From: Anaspis maculata
Lineage: Eukaryota > Arthropoda > Insecta > Coleoptera > Scraptiidae
Assembly (NCBI GenBank): GCA_949128115.1
Contig: OX421962.1
Coordinates: 40,447,745-40,511,744, forward strand
Direction: 5' to 3'
Length of the DNA: 64,000 nucleotides
Below are positions 45,691 through 57,427 of the stretch, piece by piece (within the stretch, counting starts at the first letter, position 1; each line of letters starts with the position of its first letter). Under the pieces are notes generated by a model. That model saw only the letters and a program-made list of their open reading frames with translations. It was not told the DNA's origin and ran no database searches. The position numbers and the translations under genes are program-made.

Positions 45691-46995
45691 AAGAATTGTC
45701 CGCGCGAAGAATTGTCCTAGCACCCTTATATCAAAGTTGATATGACTGAAATATTACATAATCAGGTACCTATGGCTTCAAATTCTGGATACATCATTCA
45801 TCTGCAACGTGAAAACTGTTAATCGCCTTTGCCGTTCATATCTCTTGCTGTCTCCCACTTCTAGCCTGATGTTCATGTATTATTGTTTACAAAAATGGTG
45901 AACAAATACTCCATTAATCTCCATTTTGTTCGACTATCGAGTCCACTGCCCACTGTGCGATGAGATGTGACGGGAAGTCACCTTTCTGCAAAGTTACGAT
46001 ATCACTATCGCAGAGCGTTCCCTACAAAGTCTTTTCAGTTGAAAGTTCTCACTACATACCCAGTTGGAATTATTACGTTGAAGAGTAGAGAACGCTTGAA
46101 AATGTTGGTACGGAGAATGCGAATTGCGAAGAATAATGGTCTGTTTGAAAGCACGCTCGGATGCAATCAATCAGCAAGCACCCCATTCCTTTAGAGGTTT
46201 TATTTACGAGTCCATTAATACCGTGTTTAGTTGATTTAACATTAACTGAGCGAAATTCACGATTAGGATCATTATTGAGTGATCTCTGATTAAATTCGAG
46301 ACGTGAATAGATAAAAGGACGGAATAAATAATGGAAAAATCTGGGGGAATCGAATCTCTCAAAAGTCGGTTCACAGAGAGAACCAGATTCGCTTTTATTC
46401 GCGCGCGACTATACTGACTGTGGGGATTTTTTAAGGTAGGCAGACCTCAAATTCAAACACTTGATTGCATAAAGGTTGTGCGGACTCAGTGTTTATCCAC
46501 GAACAGGAAAATTGCTTTTGTAAATTGCGGAGTCAACCTGATAACTCAAAGATTCCCTTTGAGAATACGGCTTCTCGAAAAGTGTGCCTGCTATACCTAC
46601 CGTCGTGTTTTCAACAAGCGCGAGTGTTTTTGTTGGCAAGCCTTTCGCTTCTAGTCAGGCACAAAATTGGGCAATTAACCCCGCTCGTCGGCTTAAATGC
46701 GAAAAATCGCCACGGCGATGAAAAACAGCTCACTTAGGGTATAAGTACACTTTCTGTTAATACCGTAACGAGTGTGCAATGGTATGAACAAAAGAGTCGT
46801 ATGCGAAGTTTTAGTTGGTTGTTGGTTTTGTTAGTATTTGTAAAGGTGAAATCTTGGGGCGTTTTTAGTATAAGATAAAAATCAATAGCCAAAATAAGTA
46901 TAACACAGGTATGGTAGAAAGGACAAGCCAAATGCCAGAATTTGCAACCGTTGTCGCGACGAATATTATGTAGTATTATATTATGTAATCTATCT
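45691..46995. other. no gene recognised
   Basis: Frames at 45967-46194 and 46465-46737 lack motifs. No repeat noticed. Confidence 0.45.
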
Positions 46996-47410
46996 CATTG
47001 GTACTTGCCAATGAGATAGATTTGACTGAAAATACTTTCAATCATCAACAAGAGTGATAAAAAGTATTTCCTGAAAATTTCGAGAAAATATATCCATTGG
47101 TTAAAAAAAAATTTCAATTTTTTTTTTCAATGGGTTGGTAACAGTGAGGAAACTTCAGTGGAGTTTTCATTTTTGTATTTTCCAAATATTGTCATGCCTC
47201 TCTAACATTTTTTTTGAGTTTTCAATTCAACAGTGCTGTTTGTTTAGTTTTTAGTGGATTTGTGACGTCACAAATATATTTTTAAAACACGCATTACGGC
47301 CGCAATTTTGGGAATATAGAAAAAGAAAAAATACGGGTATATTATTTTTGACCATATTATCGATTAGGAGGCTAATAAAAAAAAAAGTAAGGCAAGTACC
47401 CCATTCGTAA
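46996..47410 (+). repeat. dispersed repeat R2, copy A
   Basis: Begins TTGGTACTTGCCAATGAGAT and ends GGCAAGTACCCCATTCG, a probable terminal inverted repeat. The first 220 bp recur at 53340-53555 (ATCATCAACAAGAGTGATAA, GTTGGTAACAGT), and the start also recurs near 15097. Confidence 0.65.
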
Positions 47411-47415
47411 AATAA

Positions 47416-47651
47416 AGCGTTGCGAAATCAATCGCTGTGAGTTTATTCCTAGACAAATCTTACTATTTAGGTCTCTTTCGAAAGCTACAAGGATGTACTT
47501 TGGTTTGAGCCCATTGGCATTTCCAAAATCCAAAAATAAAGAAGCCTCTAAAAAAAGCTCAAACCAAAGTATATCCTTGTAGCTTTCGAAAGAGACTTAA
47601 ATGATAAGATTCTGTCAAGGAATAAACCCACAGCGATTGATTTCGCAACGC
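47416..47651. repeat. 236 bp hairpin
   Basis: GCGTTGCGAAATCAATCGCT is mirrored by AGCGATTGATTTCGCAACGC; arms of about 110 bp with a short loop near 47535. Non-coding. Confidence 0.85.
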
Positions 47652-47678
47652 TGATTTCACCAATTCAACTCTGTCCTT

Positions 47679-48553
47679 ATGGACAGGGAGCTGGTGCCCC
47701 AAAACTTACGTCATAAGGTACATGATTTTAACCCTGTAGGTCTAATGTGCGTTGATAAGGTTGTTAAAAATTACTTTGTCTTACATGTCAGGGCTTTAGG
47801 CTGGTATAGACTTGTCAATTTTCAAAAAATTTCAAAAATTTATGTCATAAGGTACATGAATGAAACCAACGGACTTTTATGTGGAAACATCCCCTTAGTG
47901 AAAAATCGGGTCATGAGACAAAATTTTTGGGGGCTCTTGGTCCATAAAAGACAAGTTTGAAATTTTCAAAAAAGGCCAAAGTTTACCTTCTCCTGAAAAC
48001 TTTTCCTTTGACATAATTTGAGGAATGAAAAACGATTCTAACATGATTCTTTACTCAGATTTCGATTCTGTCCACACAACTTTTTAATGACACATTGGTA
48101 CAGGGTGCACCATTGAAATTTTTTTCTCAAATCGTACACCCTGTATTTCAACATGGAGATCGATTCCGTCTTTCATCCTGATTACAAATATATATCACAC
48201 TTAGTGTGTTAGTCAACAAAACGCCTGTAAAAAAATTGATAAATTCTGGTCCTTTTTTGGAAATTTCAAACTTGCCTTATGGACCGAAAGCGCCCAAAAA
48301 TTTTGTCTTAGGACCAGATTTCCGACTAAGGGGATGTTTCCACACAAAATCCAGTTGGTTTTATTCATGTACCTTATGACGTAAATTTTTGGCCATTTTT
48401 TCGAAAATTGACAGGCTCATACCAGCCTAAAGCCCCCGGTCTGACATGTAAGACAAAGCAATTTTTTACAACCTTATCAACGCACATTAGACCTACAGGG
48501 TTAAAATCATGTACCTCATGACGTCAGTTTTGAGACACCAGCTCCCTGTCCAT
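47679..48553. mobile_element. 875 bp foldback, ends TGGACAGGGAGCTGGTG
   Basis: Arms of over 350 bp pair closely (CATAAGGTACATGA..., ATGTGCGTTGATAAGGTTGT, GGGCTTTAGGCTGGTAT). At the centre a small CAGGGTGCACC / CGTACACCCTG pair (48111-48147) marks another insertion or the loop. Non-coding. Confidence 0.85.
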
Positions 48554-50070
48554 TAAGCTCGTGACTAACTTTCTTTTAATGGAATAATGGAGCGTCGAGT
48601 TTGAATCACCCTGTAGGAACTTCGCACTCTTTCGAGAAATGAACGTTAGTCGTAGAAACAACCCTCCTACACTCAGACATTTTAGAGGGTGTTGTACGAT
48701 TTTTACGAATCGCGCCGCCAGACGGTACCAGTCCTAATCTAGATTCTTCGGACGTAGAGCTATCAATAGAAATTATAAAGTTTCCGGCGAAACTAATCAC
48801 TCATTAGGGATAAAAATGGTGGATACGTGCGCCGTTTCCAGATCGAGAAATGAATCTGAATGTCGCCGAGGAGAATTTCGATGATAATAAAGGCTCCGAG
48901 CAGAATAAGCATTATTTTGAAGGTGGCCTCATGAAATTTGTCTATGGAACCATTGAGACCGCAACGTGCTGCGAACCTCAAATCAACAGTAATTTGAATT
49001 TAGTCTGATGATATTGATTTGCCATACACAACAAGAACTAGAATGCATCCCTAATCGCATCGCCCCGTTTACAGTTCCATCATTGTCTCACTATTCCACA
49101 GTTCCAAGTTCATTTGGCTTCTGGATTCGAACACTGACGTTGCACGTAGGTAACTCTACTATATTGTGTATGTATACTAAATAGAATGGATATCTTCACT
49201 ACTGGATGCACTTCAAACCAAATCAAATAATCGAACTATGCGAATGTTACGAATATGACGTGACTCACGTAGTCACGTGATACATTAACATTAACATTCG
49301 ATTTACAGCTTATGTCACGACCATTTCTTGAACTAAACTGTGTTTTTTTCAGAGTGATCGATTTTTAAATTGGAATTGAACAAGATGTGTGGAGAGTAAC
49401 GATATCTTGTTTACTTTTGATGCAAGCACTGTTCATGGCATTTTGTATAGACAGTTCAATCGGGCAAATACCCTCCTTGTCTTTGCTGGGTGATGGGCAT
49501 AAGAGAGGTCCAATTTTTGGTAATTTTTTGGAAAGAATCAGGCTTTGACTCACCAATACAGCAACGACCCTGTCCCTAAGACTCTGGCAGTTGGGACTTC
49601 CTTGGGTAAGCCAAAGACTTCACATACCCCCGAAAAAAGAACTATAAGAGAGTTAAAATCACATTCATTGGGAGTGAGGGGGTAAACAAAAAAGAGCCAA
49701 ACGCTCATCACTTCTTCTTTATGTCCAGCTTTCAAAAAAAAACATCAGAAGGAACAGATTTGTGATGTTTTTAAGTAGGTAGATGCAGTTGTTTTCTGGT
49801 TAAAAAAGGGAGTTTTTACCTACCAGAGGCGTTTTTCTGAGATAATGGAACGTCCCAAAATAGATCTTCACTTGAGTTGTTGGGGTTGGGCAATGGTTAC
49901 CATACATTTTCGGTTAGCACGCATTCAACCGTCTTCAACGGTTTTTCTTTGTTTTTCTCTTCTAACTGGAATTGTTCGATTTTGTTCTGTATCCATGTTG
50001 TAAGGTTTTTGTATTTGCGAAAATCTGTGACCCACTGAAAGCTTAAAAATCCAATAAAAACGTTCAAAAT
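48554..50070. other. no gene recognised
   Basis: Unassigned AT-rich sequence. Short motif-free frames only. Confidence 0.45.
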
Positions 50071-50078
50071 GTTCGATT

Positions 50079-50475
50079 CAGGGTTGGAAAATATCATGAT
50101 ATTTATTCATGATATTTATATAAATATCAAAATATCATAATATATACCGATATATATCCGATACTACTTGTATAAAAATTGGATAATACATATATCGATT
50201 CATGAACAAAAATAAATCATAATTATTATCAATTACAATAAATCGAAATTAAATTCATTCTGAAAGAAAAACAAGTCGAGATAAAGAGACGTGTTGCATG
50301 CGTGAAATATGAAGCTCAATTTCGCAGATCACAATGCTTCAAATAAACTCCATTGCGCAATATTTTTGTCGGATATATATAATGATATATATCAATCAAT
50401 AAATATCATGATATGTATCGTGATATTTATTGTGATACAACATATCACTTGATATATGTATATCTGTCAACCCTG
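50079..50475. mobile_element. hAT-type MITE with 8 bp target duplication
   Basis: Terminal repeats CAGGGTTG and CAACCCTG are flanked by a perfect 8 bp duplication GTTCGATT (50071-50078, 50476-50483). CAGGG-type ends plus 8 bp duplications are the hAT signature. The interior is made almost wholly of self-complementary ATATCATGATAT-like words. No transposase. Confidence 0.85.
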
Positions 50476-50483
50476 GTTCGATT

Positions 50484-52151
50484 CGCAACAAAAACCCGCA
50501 CTTGAACCAATTTTTTCCCGCTAGCAGGCTACGCGGTAGCTCCATAAAACATTGCACAACACATTCCACATAACTCTCAAACTTGCTGTCATTTTTGACA
50601 AATTCGATTTAACCTGTCAACTCTGAATCGAAAACGTCTGGCCACCATTGCCCAAACCTAACAGGTTAAATTGGAAAAATCTACTGATTGATTCACGTAC
50701 CTCCGTCCAACTTTGACGTGTTTCTATATCTCAAAATCGTCCGTAAACTTCATGAATGCAGGCCTAGGCCGGCAAAAAGGATAGGGATGTTAGGTTAACG
50801 GTTGGTATCATAAGTTTATTGAGGTGTTCTTGCGTCTTTCTCACCACCGCTGCTGCCAAGATAGGGAGTTATTGCTCAGAAATTAAAATTTTTACAGTTT
50901 ACTAAAATCTTTTGGAGCAACGAAAATAGAAGCGTCGAAGGACCAACTTTTGTCCCTTCATAACTTCAAAATAGAAAGAGATGGAATTTTTTCAACAATT
51001 TTCCAGCACTCTACTACATCTCCATATTACGCAGCTTCAAGGTGGCTGGACACTTTTGAATAACTTGTATATCCTCGAATAAGCACAACATTTTTATCTA
51101 ACAAGTGACAGTTGCGGAGGAATGCACGGTACTGATGATACAGTTCAGTCAAAATAAGGGATCGTTATGTGTTACGGGTTGCATAGTACGTACGTACGGG
51201 ACAGATCGTCTATCTCCTTCAATTGGGAACGTGTACTCAAGACGATCGACTTATTTTTATTTTCCAAGATTTTTTATTAATCGAATGAATGAATTTGGTT
51301 GCAATTTATTTTTGCTTGCGTGTTGGCAACATCCAACATCCGGTCTGCCAACTCCAAGCGCCTATCAAGAGCGACAGACGTCAAGCTGATTCGGTTTGAG
51401 AATGATTTCAATCTGACAATGAATATTCGACATGCAAAATCCTACGTATAACTCGTCCAGAAATGGACGGATTTGCACTTGCTTGCTTTTATAGACCTCG
51501 GCGTCCGCCTCGGACTACAAATATTTGCTCGCACTCGCAAATGTGCAATTTCTGGCCTAATGATACAAATTACTACGGAACGGGGAGTGTACGAGTCCGA
51601 CTTCTGATAAGTATGTGCTTCTGACGTATATAAATTGCTAATTTCGCACCGACCCACCTACTTCGCTTCCACCTACTAAATTTCACCATCACTAAAAGTG
51701 TGCTTGGGATTTCTGTTTCCGTTTGGGTGTTTTCGCCATCTTCAAAGCTTTGATTTTCCCGGCGAGAAATTTCACCATAAAGGCCGATTCACATCACTAT
51801 CTTCTAAGATTTGGCGCACGTCGGCGTCGTCAGTTGTTTCTAGACTTTGGACGCCTCCAGCAATCACCTGGTGCTCCAGAATTCAAGAATGTCAACTCAA
51901 CACACATCAGTGAGCTTCATGTTCGTGACGCCAGCAGCGAGTGTTTTGGTGCAAAGAACCAGCGACTTGATCCATTAACAAGAAGGAAGCTGTAGAATTG
52001 AGTAGGTACCATCCGAATTCAATTTGTTGTTTATGTTTATTACGTTGAGAGTTACGTCGATTTATACTCACCGTTTTTCATTACCCTTATATATTTAAAA
52101 TATCATTTGTCTATTTTTACACTGCATCAAACCGTCGATTACGTAGAATAT
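50484..52151. other. no gene recognised; includes repeat R1 copy B
   Basis: 50880-51073 is the second copy of the repeat at 33170-33350 (TTTACAGTTTACTAAAATCT, CAGCACTCTACTACATCTCC). The remainder is unassigned; a 90-codon frame at 51723-51995 has no recognised motif. Confidence 0.5.
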
Positions 52152-52584
52152 TGTTACGAGCGGCGATTCTCGCGTGCAATCTGGAGCACACGCGGTCTTT
52201 CTAGACTGTTCGCATCAGACCGTAGTGTACAAGTGCGAAGCACTGGATATTTCGGAATATATGTGATGGCTTGGCGATTGAAATAACACGGGAGACTCCA
52301 ATAGCCGAGTAGGAAAGATCAGACGAATTGGCGGAGGTGCTTCGTTCCAGAGAACGGATAATGCTCGCGGAAGGTGTGGGATTTTTCGGGAATCGCCACG
52401 AAACCGTATGCCGGGTCATTATGGAACTCGCTAGAGGACCAGTGGAAGATTCCAAAACAATAGTCGGAGTTGTATAAAGTACCGATCCTCGGCCTACGGA
52501 CAAGTATTCAATTGATAGCGATAAGAGCGAGTAGTATCGGCGATAACCTGAGCGCAAGTAATTGTTGACGTGCGTGTTATAGTA
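52152..52584 (+). mobile_element. LTR, family L, 3'-truncated
   Basis: Begins TGTTACGAGCGGCGATTC and aligns with the minus strand of 40148-40648 through landmarks such as TCTTTCTAGACTGTTCG, GGCGGAGG and TATGCCGGG. A TATA-like TGTATAAAGT lies at 52471-52480. It breaks off at TA followed by CAGGGTGTCC (52585), the start of another repeat fragment. Confidence 0.65.
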
Positions 52585-52641
52585 CAGGGTGTCCAAAAAG
52601 TCGTGCCTCTCAAGCTATCGGTGGGGGTAAGAAATTATTAT

Positions 52642-53185
52642 GTTTTATTCTTTTATTTAACGTCGGCCTATTTCCGCAGCGAGGCCTAGCACCGACGCCG
52701 GTGAATGCTTTCCTCCACTATGGGTTACGTCCATGACATGTAGCGCCGCCGCGGAATGTGAAACTCTTGTCTCGCTCGTGTCGGCTATAAACATTTCATT
52801 AGACATTTTAAATTTCCTTTACGTGGTGGATCCATCACAACATGCACAACCAACAAATACACGAGAAATAAATAATGTCATCTCTGATGTCAAGACGAGT
52901 TGCAACAACCACATCAAAGTTGTCGTCTACCAGCTGTCTGCTGTCAAAGATCGCCACAAGAGGTTCTTATTTTCACTACCATGGGCTCTGTGTGTCCTAC
53001 GCGTTGACAGCTTAAGGTCATGCACATAGCCCATACCGGAAATTTTTTTGAATTCCTGTGTGTTCCAACACAGGGTAGGGATTTTTAACGACCACCAACA
53101 TCGCATGGGATCGGCACCATCGTTAGAATTTTACGTCTTGCATTTAGCAAGCATCCCAACTGAATGAAAGAGCTTGTTTTGGGAG
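52642..53185 (-). mobile_element. SINE S2, 5'-truncated copy split by a MITE
   Basis: The minus-strand body matches the complete SINE at 54090-54430 (complement of AGGCTGACGTGAAATAAACG, then GGCGTCGGTG, TGTTGGAACACACAGG, GATGGTGCCGA..CCATGCGATG). The tRNA head is missing. The MITE 52721-53033 interrupts it at a TA. Confidence 0.8.
52721..53033. mobile_element. TGGG-TIR MITE inside SINE S2, TA target
   Basis: 313 bp, ends TGGGTTACGTCCATGAC and GTCATGCACATAGCCCA, with TA duplicated on both sides. The complete SINE at 54090 gives the empty site (CTTTCCTCCACCATACCGG on the complementary strand). Second copy of the family at 1803-2728. Confidence 0.9.
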
Positions 53186-53339
53186 AAGAAATTGTTATAT
53201 TAAAATTTTTTTGAAGCAATTCTGGCCTAAGAGCTTGGAGAATTCATGTATTAAAGACAGCATCGTTAAGACGTCTTCCTTCTCGCCGCTACACGTCTTC
53301 AAGCCGGGTCCTAAAATTCTTCACAGTTCGCTCATACAA

Positions 53340-53555
53340 TAAAGTACTTGCCAATGAAATAGATTTGACTAAAGGTACTTTTAATCATCAACAAGAGTGA
53401 TAAAGAGTATTTTCTGAAAATTTCCGGAAAATATAATCATTCATTGTATTGGTTGAAGAGATTTTTTTTATTTTTTTTTTCAAGGTGTTGGTAACAGTAG
53501 GGAAATTTCAGTGGGTTTTTTGTCTGTATTTCTCAAATATAGTGATGTCATTCCA
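53340..53555 (+). repeat. dispersed repeat R2, copy B
   Basis: Same orientation and order as 46996-47215, including GTACTTGCCAATGAAATAGA and a GGTGTTGGTAACAGTA block. The right terminus is missing. Confidence 0.7.
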
Positions 53556-53839
53556 AAAGTGTGCAACTACCCCATTACGGCAGCAGGAAAAGAACCGTTA
53601 TTTCTCCTGAGTGGTGCTTTTCAAATCATGCAGTGCAGCAGGTGCTGTGGCATATACTTTTCCTTCAAGATAATAATCCCACAAGAAGGCCAGTAGGGTT
53701 GGATCAGGACCTATTTCAGAGGATTCCTCCCGCCAGACCCACTAGTCAATAAATAAGGAGAGAATTGGGAACGCGTAAAAAAAATCGAAATAAAGATGGA
53801 AATATCTATTTCAAGCTCCCCTAAAACGATTAAAACTAT

Positions 53840-54060
53840 TTCCAGATAAAAGTCTGTCTGTGTGTCTGGCTGTGTGTGTTAATAACTGTCGAACCGTTGA
53901 TCTGATCGACTTTAAATTTGTTGTGCAGACATAATTTTGCTGTCAAATGAGCCTTTTAATTTTTAACCGTCATCTGTCGAACAGAAGTGTCCATATCAAA
54001 AAATGACAGAAGCTATATCTCACGGAACTTGACATGCAATATATCACTCAGAAGCCTTAG
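53840..54060. repeat. dispersed repeat R3, copy A
   Basis: Shares CATATCAAAAAATGACAGAA and TATATCTCACGGAACTTGAC with the reverse strand of 62330-62480. The SINE at 54090 lies just beyond it. Confidence 0.6.
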
Positions 54061-54089
54061 AAAAACTGTATTCAGAACAGTTAAAAGTA

Positions 54090-54430
54090 GAGGAGCTTGT
54101 GGTGTAGTGGTCAGCGCGGTCGACTACCACTCCACAGGTCGCGGGTTCGGCCCCCGCCGGGGACAGACTTTCGCCTCGGAAACAAGCTTCTTGGTTTAGT
54201 TGGAATGCTCCGCTTGCTAAATGCAAGATGCCGTGTGTCGCATAACACGCAAAATACGAACGATGGTGCCGACTCCATGCGATGTTGGTGGTCGTTGAGA
54301 ATCCCTACCTTGTGTTGGAACACACAGGGGCTCGGCAAAATTTCCGGTATGGTGGAGGAAAGCATTCACCGGCGTCGGTGTTGGGCCTCGTTGCGAAAAT
54401 AGGCTGACGTGAAATAAACGAATAAAAAAC
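54090..54430 (+). mobile_element. tRNA-derived SINE (family S2), complete
   Basis: The 5' head has an RNA polymerase III A-box-like TGGTGTAGTGG and a B-box-like GGTTCGGCCCC about 30 bp later, as in a tRNA gene, followed by a body of about 260 bp and a short ATAAAAAA tail. Flanked by CAGTTAAAAGTA (54078-54089) and CAGTTGAAAGTA (54431-54442), a 12 bp target duplication with one mismatch. It depends on a partner LINE for movement; none is intact here. Confidence 0.9.
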
Positions 54431-54679
54431 CAGTTGAAAGTATTTCTCCATCTGTCATCTGTCACATATTGAAAAATGTCAAAACTTGAAACTTTACCAT
54501 TCAAATATCCAAAATATATTCGATGTATTGGAACCAAATTCGACAGACAGCAACATAATAACCCTGGGTTGCACTAAAAAAATAATACGTGAATACGAGA
54601 TTGAATGGATTTCAGTCGGGCCAATACTAGTAGGTTGACCAAGGGAAATGCATAAAATCTTAACAAATTAATCATTGTA

Positions 54680-55069
54680 CAGCGTGCTCAACAATGATTG
54701 TCCTTGCCGCCTTTTCGGAATTTGGCCCGCATTAGACATGTGCCGCTTTAATGAAATCATTTTGCAATACCGTAATACCGTAGTAACGAAATTGATAGAC
54801 GTCACGTCACACTGACTGATATCAAATTTGAGGTTAACAGTGACGGCTCTGACTGCTGGTGAATAGTAAACAAGCAACCTGACGGAACGGGAATGGATCA
54901 GCCGTCAATCCCGTCTCTGTTAACCTCAGATTTTTCATCAGTCAGTGTGACGTGACGTCTATCAATTTCGTTACTACGGTATTCTAAAATGATTTCATTG
55001 AAGCGGCACATGTCTAATGCGGGCCAAATTTCGAAAAGGCGGCAAGGACAATCATTGTTGAACACGCTG
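54680..55069. mobile_element. 390 bp MITE, TA target, ends CAGCGTG
   Basis: CAGCGTGCTCAACAATGATT pairs with AATCATTGTTGAACACGCTG; arms of about 170 bp contain CGTCACGTCACACTGACTGA mirrored on the other side. TA on both flanks (54678-54679, 55070-55071). Non-coding. Confidence 0.85.
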
Positions 55070-55120
55070 TATCATTCTCTTTTGTGAAACCAGAATTTCC
55101 ATTGTTCACCAAAGAGTACT

Positions 55121-55420
55121 TTTTTTTCCCTGCATCAACTACTAGGTTATGACCAGGTTTTTCTGTTGGGGTTTTTCAGTAACGATAACAGTATTGACGA
55201 TAACAACGAAGACATTTTTGGAACAGTGAGGAATTATCAGTGTGGTTTTGTTTCGATGGCTTTCTCGTTTCATCCCTTCCCCCGGGGCATCACCGCACGA
55301 AAGCAGATGCCCCAGTACTAGGAAACGCGTGAAATAGTCCATCTGGCCCAGTGCGGATTTGAACCCGGGACCTTCGCCTTTGAAAGCGGGGCCGAGCTTA
55401 CCGTGCTACCGACTGGGTTC
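55121..55420 (-). mobile_element. tRNA-derived SINE (family S1), complete
   Basis: 300 bp. The minus-strand head has TAGCACGGTAAG (A-box-like) and GGGTTCAAATCC (B-box), and the element ends in a T7 tract on the plus strand (poly(A) of the minus strand). Flanked by a perfect 10 bp duplication AAAGAGTACT (55111-55120, 55421-55430). This copy defines the uninterrupted family sequence for 13430-14403 and 39743-39983. Confidence 0.92.
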
Positions 55421-55430
55421 AAAGAGTACT

Positions 55431-55925
55431 GATTGAAAGAAATTTCATTAATCTTGTATTATATTAATTGAGCGTTGGTGCAACCCAGGGTAAAACAATA
55501 TAATTAAGCTGTAGTTGCAATCTTCTACCATCTATCAGTCGGGCGCTACAAGATTTGGCGGTACTTATTCCTTTCTTGCTAAAAACATCTATGATGCGCA
55601 CACTTGCTGAACCGGAGCTTTAAGTATATTGTTCAGCATTGCTTGGGGCACAGACTCTTGGGGGTTATTTGTGCAAATTTTGAAAAGGGACATATTTATT
55701 TTATTTTTGGGTTCGACCAAAATTTCACCTAAAATGCCTAGGCTGATGGTGGTAGACCCATTTCGCAATGCTATTTTCTCACCAAATTCAGCATGCAATT
55801 TTTTACAGAATAAAATCCACCTATCCGACGCTTTTGAAGGTCCTCATTGCTCTGATCCACCATAGGCAACTAATCCTTTTTATCCCCGCGGTCGATCGTC
55901 GGTTCTGGTGCAGCACACTCTGTAA
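55431..55925. other. no gene recognised
   Basis: Frames are short and motif-free. Confidence 0.5.
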
Positions 55926-56253
55926 AGCTGGGTTACCAGTTGCGAAATTCGGACAGAAAATGCGAAATTTTATGTCAAAGTTCTCTATTGGCCAATCAGG
56001 GTAGCTATTTTTGAAAGTGTGGGAGAAACTCCCTGGGAGTAAAATACATTCCGCAGTACACTGATGTAGCGAATGTTGCCTAAAATCGTGTTTTTTAGGC
56101 AATTTTTGCTACAACAGTGTAGTACGGATTATATAGAACTCCCAGGGAGTTTCTCCTACACTTTCAAGAATAGCTACCCAGAGCCCTCGAATCCAAAATT
56201 TGAAACACAAAAGCTCATTTTCTGTCCGAATATTCGCATCTGGGAACCCAGCT
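55926..56253. mobile_element. 328 bp MITE, TAA target duplication (Harbinger-like)
   Basis: Ends AGCTGGGTTACCAG and CTGGGAACCCAGCT, arms of about 150 bp (AACTCCCTGGGAGT itself palindromic), flanked by TAA on both sides (55923-55925, 56254-56256). A 3 bp TAA duplication suggests PIF/Harbinger. Confidence 0.8.
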
Positions 56254-56285
56254 TAATTCGGACCATACATGATTGAGATGTCAGA

Positions 56286-56530
56286 TTTTATTTATTTATT
56301 TTCCGTGTCCGAAGTCACCAGGTACATACAAAGCAAATAATTACAAAAACAAAAGTATAGGTGATATAACAGGTGAAGGAATTGTAAATCAATGTAGATA
56401 TTTTGAATATGTTGCCAATATTCTGCTGTTTTAACGTCAGATTATGGAAAGGGAATCGAATGGACTTCCATTCACATATAAACGGTAACTTCTCCTTGGA
56501 GATCAAAAAATCAATGAAACATAGCAACAA
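56286..56530 (-). repeat. possible LINE 3' tail
   Basis: On the minus strand an open frame ends shortly before AATAAATAAATAAA, the tail style of some LINEs. The protein gives no clear RT motif, so this is only a suggestion. Confidence 0.25.
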
Positions 56531-56532
56531 TA

Positions 56533-56538
56533 TTTATT
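56533..56538 (-). terminator. poly(A) signal of the GILT gene
   Basis: AATAAA on the minus strand, about 30 bp after the GILT stop codon, in the expected place for 3' end formation. Confidence 0.7.
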
Positions 56539-56567
56539 TTCAAAAATAAGGCAGTACCTAGGTAAAT

Positions 56568-57369
56568 TTAATTACATTCTTCGGGATTGCCCAATGCCTC
56601 ACAGGCTACATCCAAAAAGTCCTCTTGTGCATTATTTTCGATTTCATCGCTATAGACATCATTGAAGATTATAGTTGGCAAAAACTTCATTGGAGGATTT
56701 AAGGAATGAGTCTTGTTGCCATTGGCCACCAAAAGTTCATCAGCTTGACCGCTTGCTAGGCAATCCTCTACCTCATCCCAAGATACTTCAGCGGAATTAG
56801 CGCACTACAATAACATAATAATTATTCCAATTATTGACAAAAACTATTTACAAGACAAGACCTTTTCCAATCCCTCATCATCGGAAGCGTCGCCAGAACC
56901 CATAGCGCAAAAAATAAACTCCACAGCCTTCTCTTGTGGGTTCAAATCGAGCACACAAGATTGAACTCTGTTCCCGTAACATTCTTTCGGTCCATGTTGG
57001 CATTCGAAATGCCATGTGCCATCCACTTGCGTAGCCTGAAATTCACAAAATCAGATTGGAATTTAGTGTGAATTTTTTTTTTAATCAGAAAGTGTTCTCA
57101 CATTAGCAACTCCAAACGGAACAAAATCAATGTTCAACAGTGAATCACCAAGAACTTCATACCCAGGCTCCAACTGCGTAGTAATGAACTTGATGCTGTC
57201 TGGACAAAAGGACTCATAGTAAACAGAAACTTTCAGCTCATCTGATGGAGTCTGGAAAAACAATATTTTATATATAAATGTTTTGTAGGATTCCGCTGGA
57301 AAGAATGTTTACTTTATCAGCCGAAATTTGCAGCGCGATTGCGGAGAAAATCAAGAGTTTGTACAACAT
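56568..57369 (-). CDS. GILT: GILT-like lysosomal thiol reductase, four exons, 205 aa
   Basis: Exons (minus strand): 57313-57369, 57102-57251, 56862-57035, 56568-56804; every intron is GT-AG and phase 0. Exon 1 is a signal peptide (MLYKLLIFSAIALQISADK). Exon 2 has the thioredoxin-like strand KVSVYYESFCPDS, where the usual CxxC active site is CxxS. Exon 3 has the family signature CQHGPKECYGNRVQSC, matching CQHGxxECxxNxxxxC. Exon 4 completes the fold with several cysteines and the sequon NKT, ending EALGNPEECN. Family members reduce disulfides in secretory or lysosomal compartments and in insects are linked to immunity. Length is normal for insect GILTs. CxxS forms are common in insects and may have altered redox activity. 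It is the only intact host gene in the window. Confidence 0.93.
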
Positions 57370-57427
57370 TTTGAAATATTTGAAACAACGTGTTGAATTC
57401 TGACAAAGCAAAATGAAAAATTTTGGA

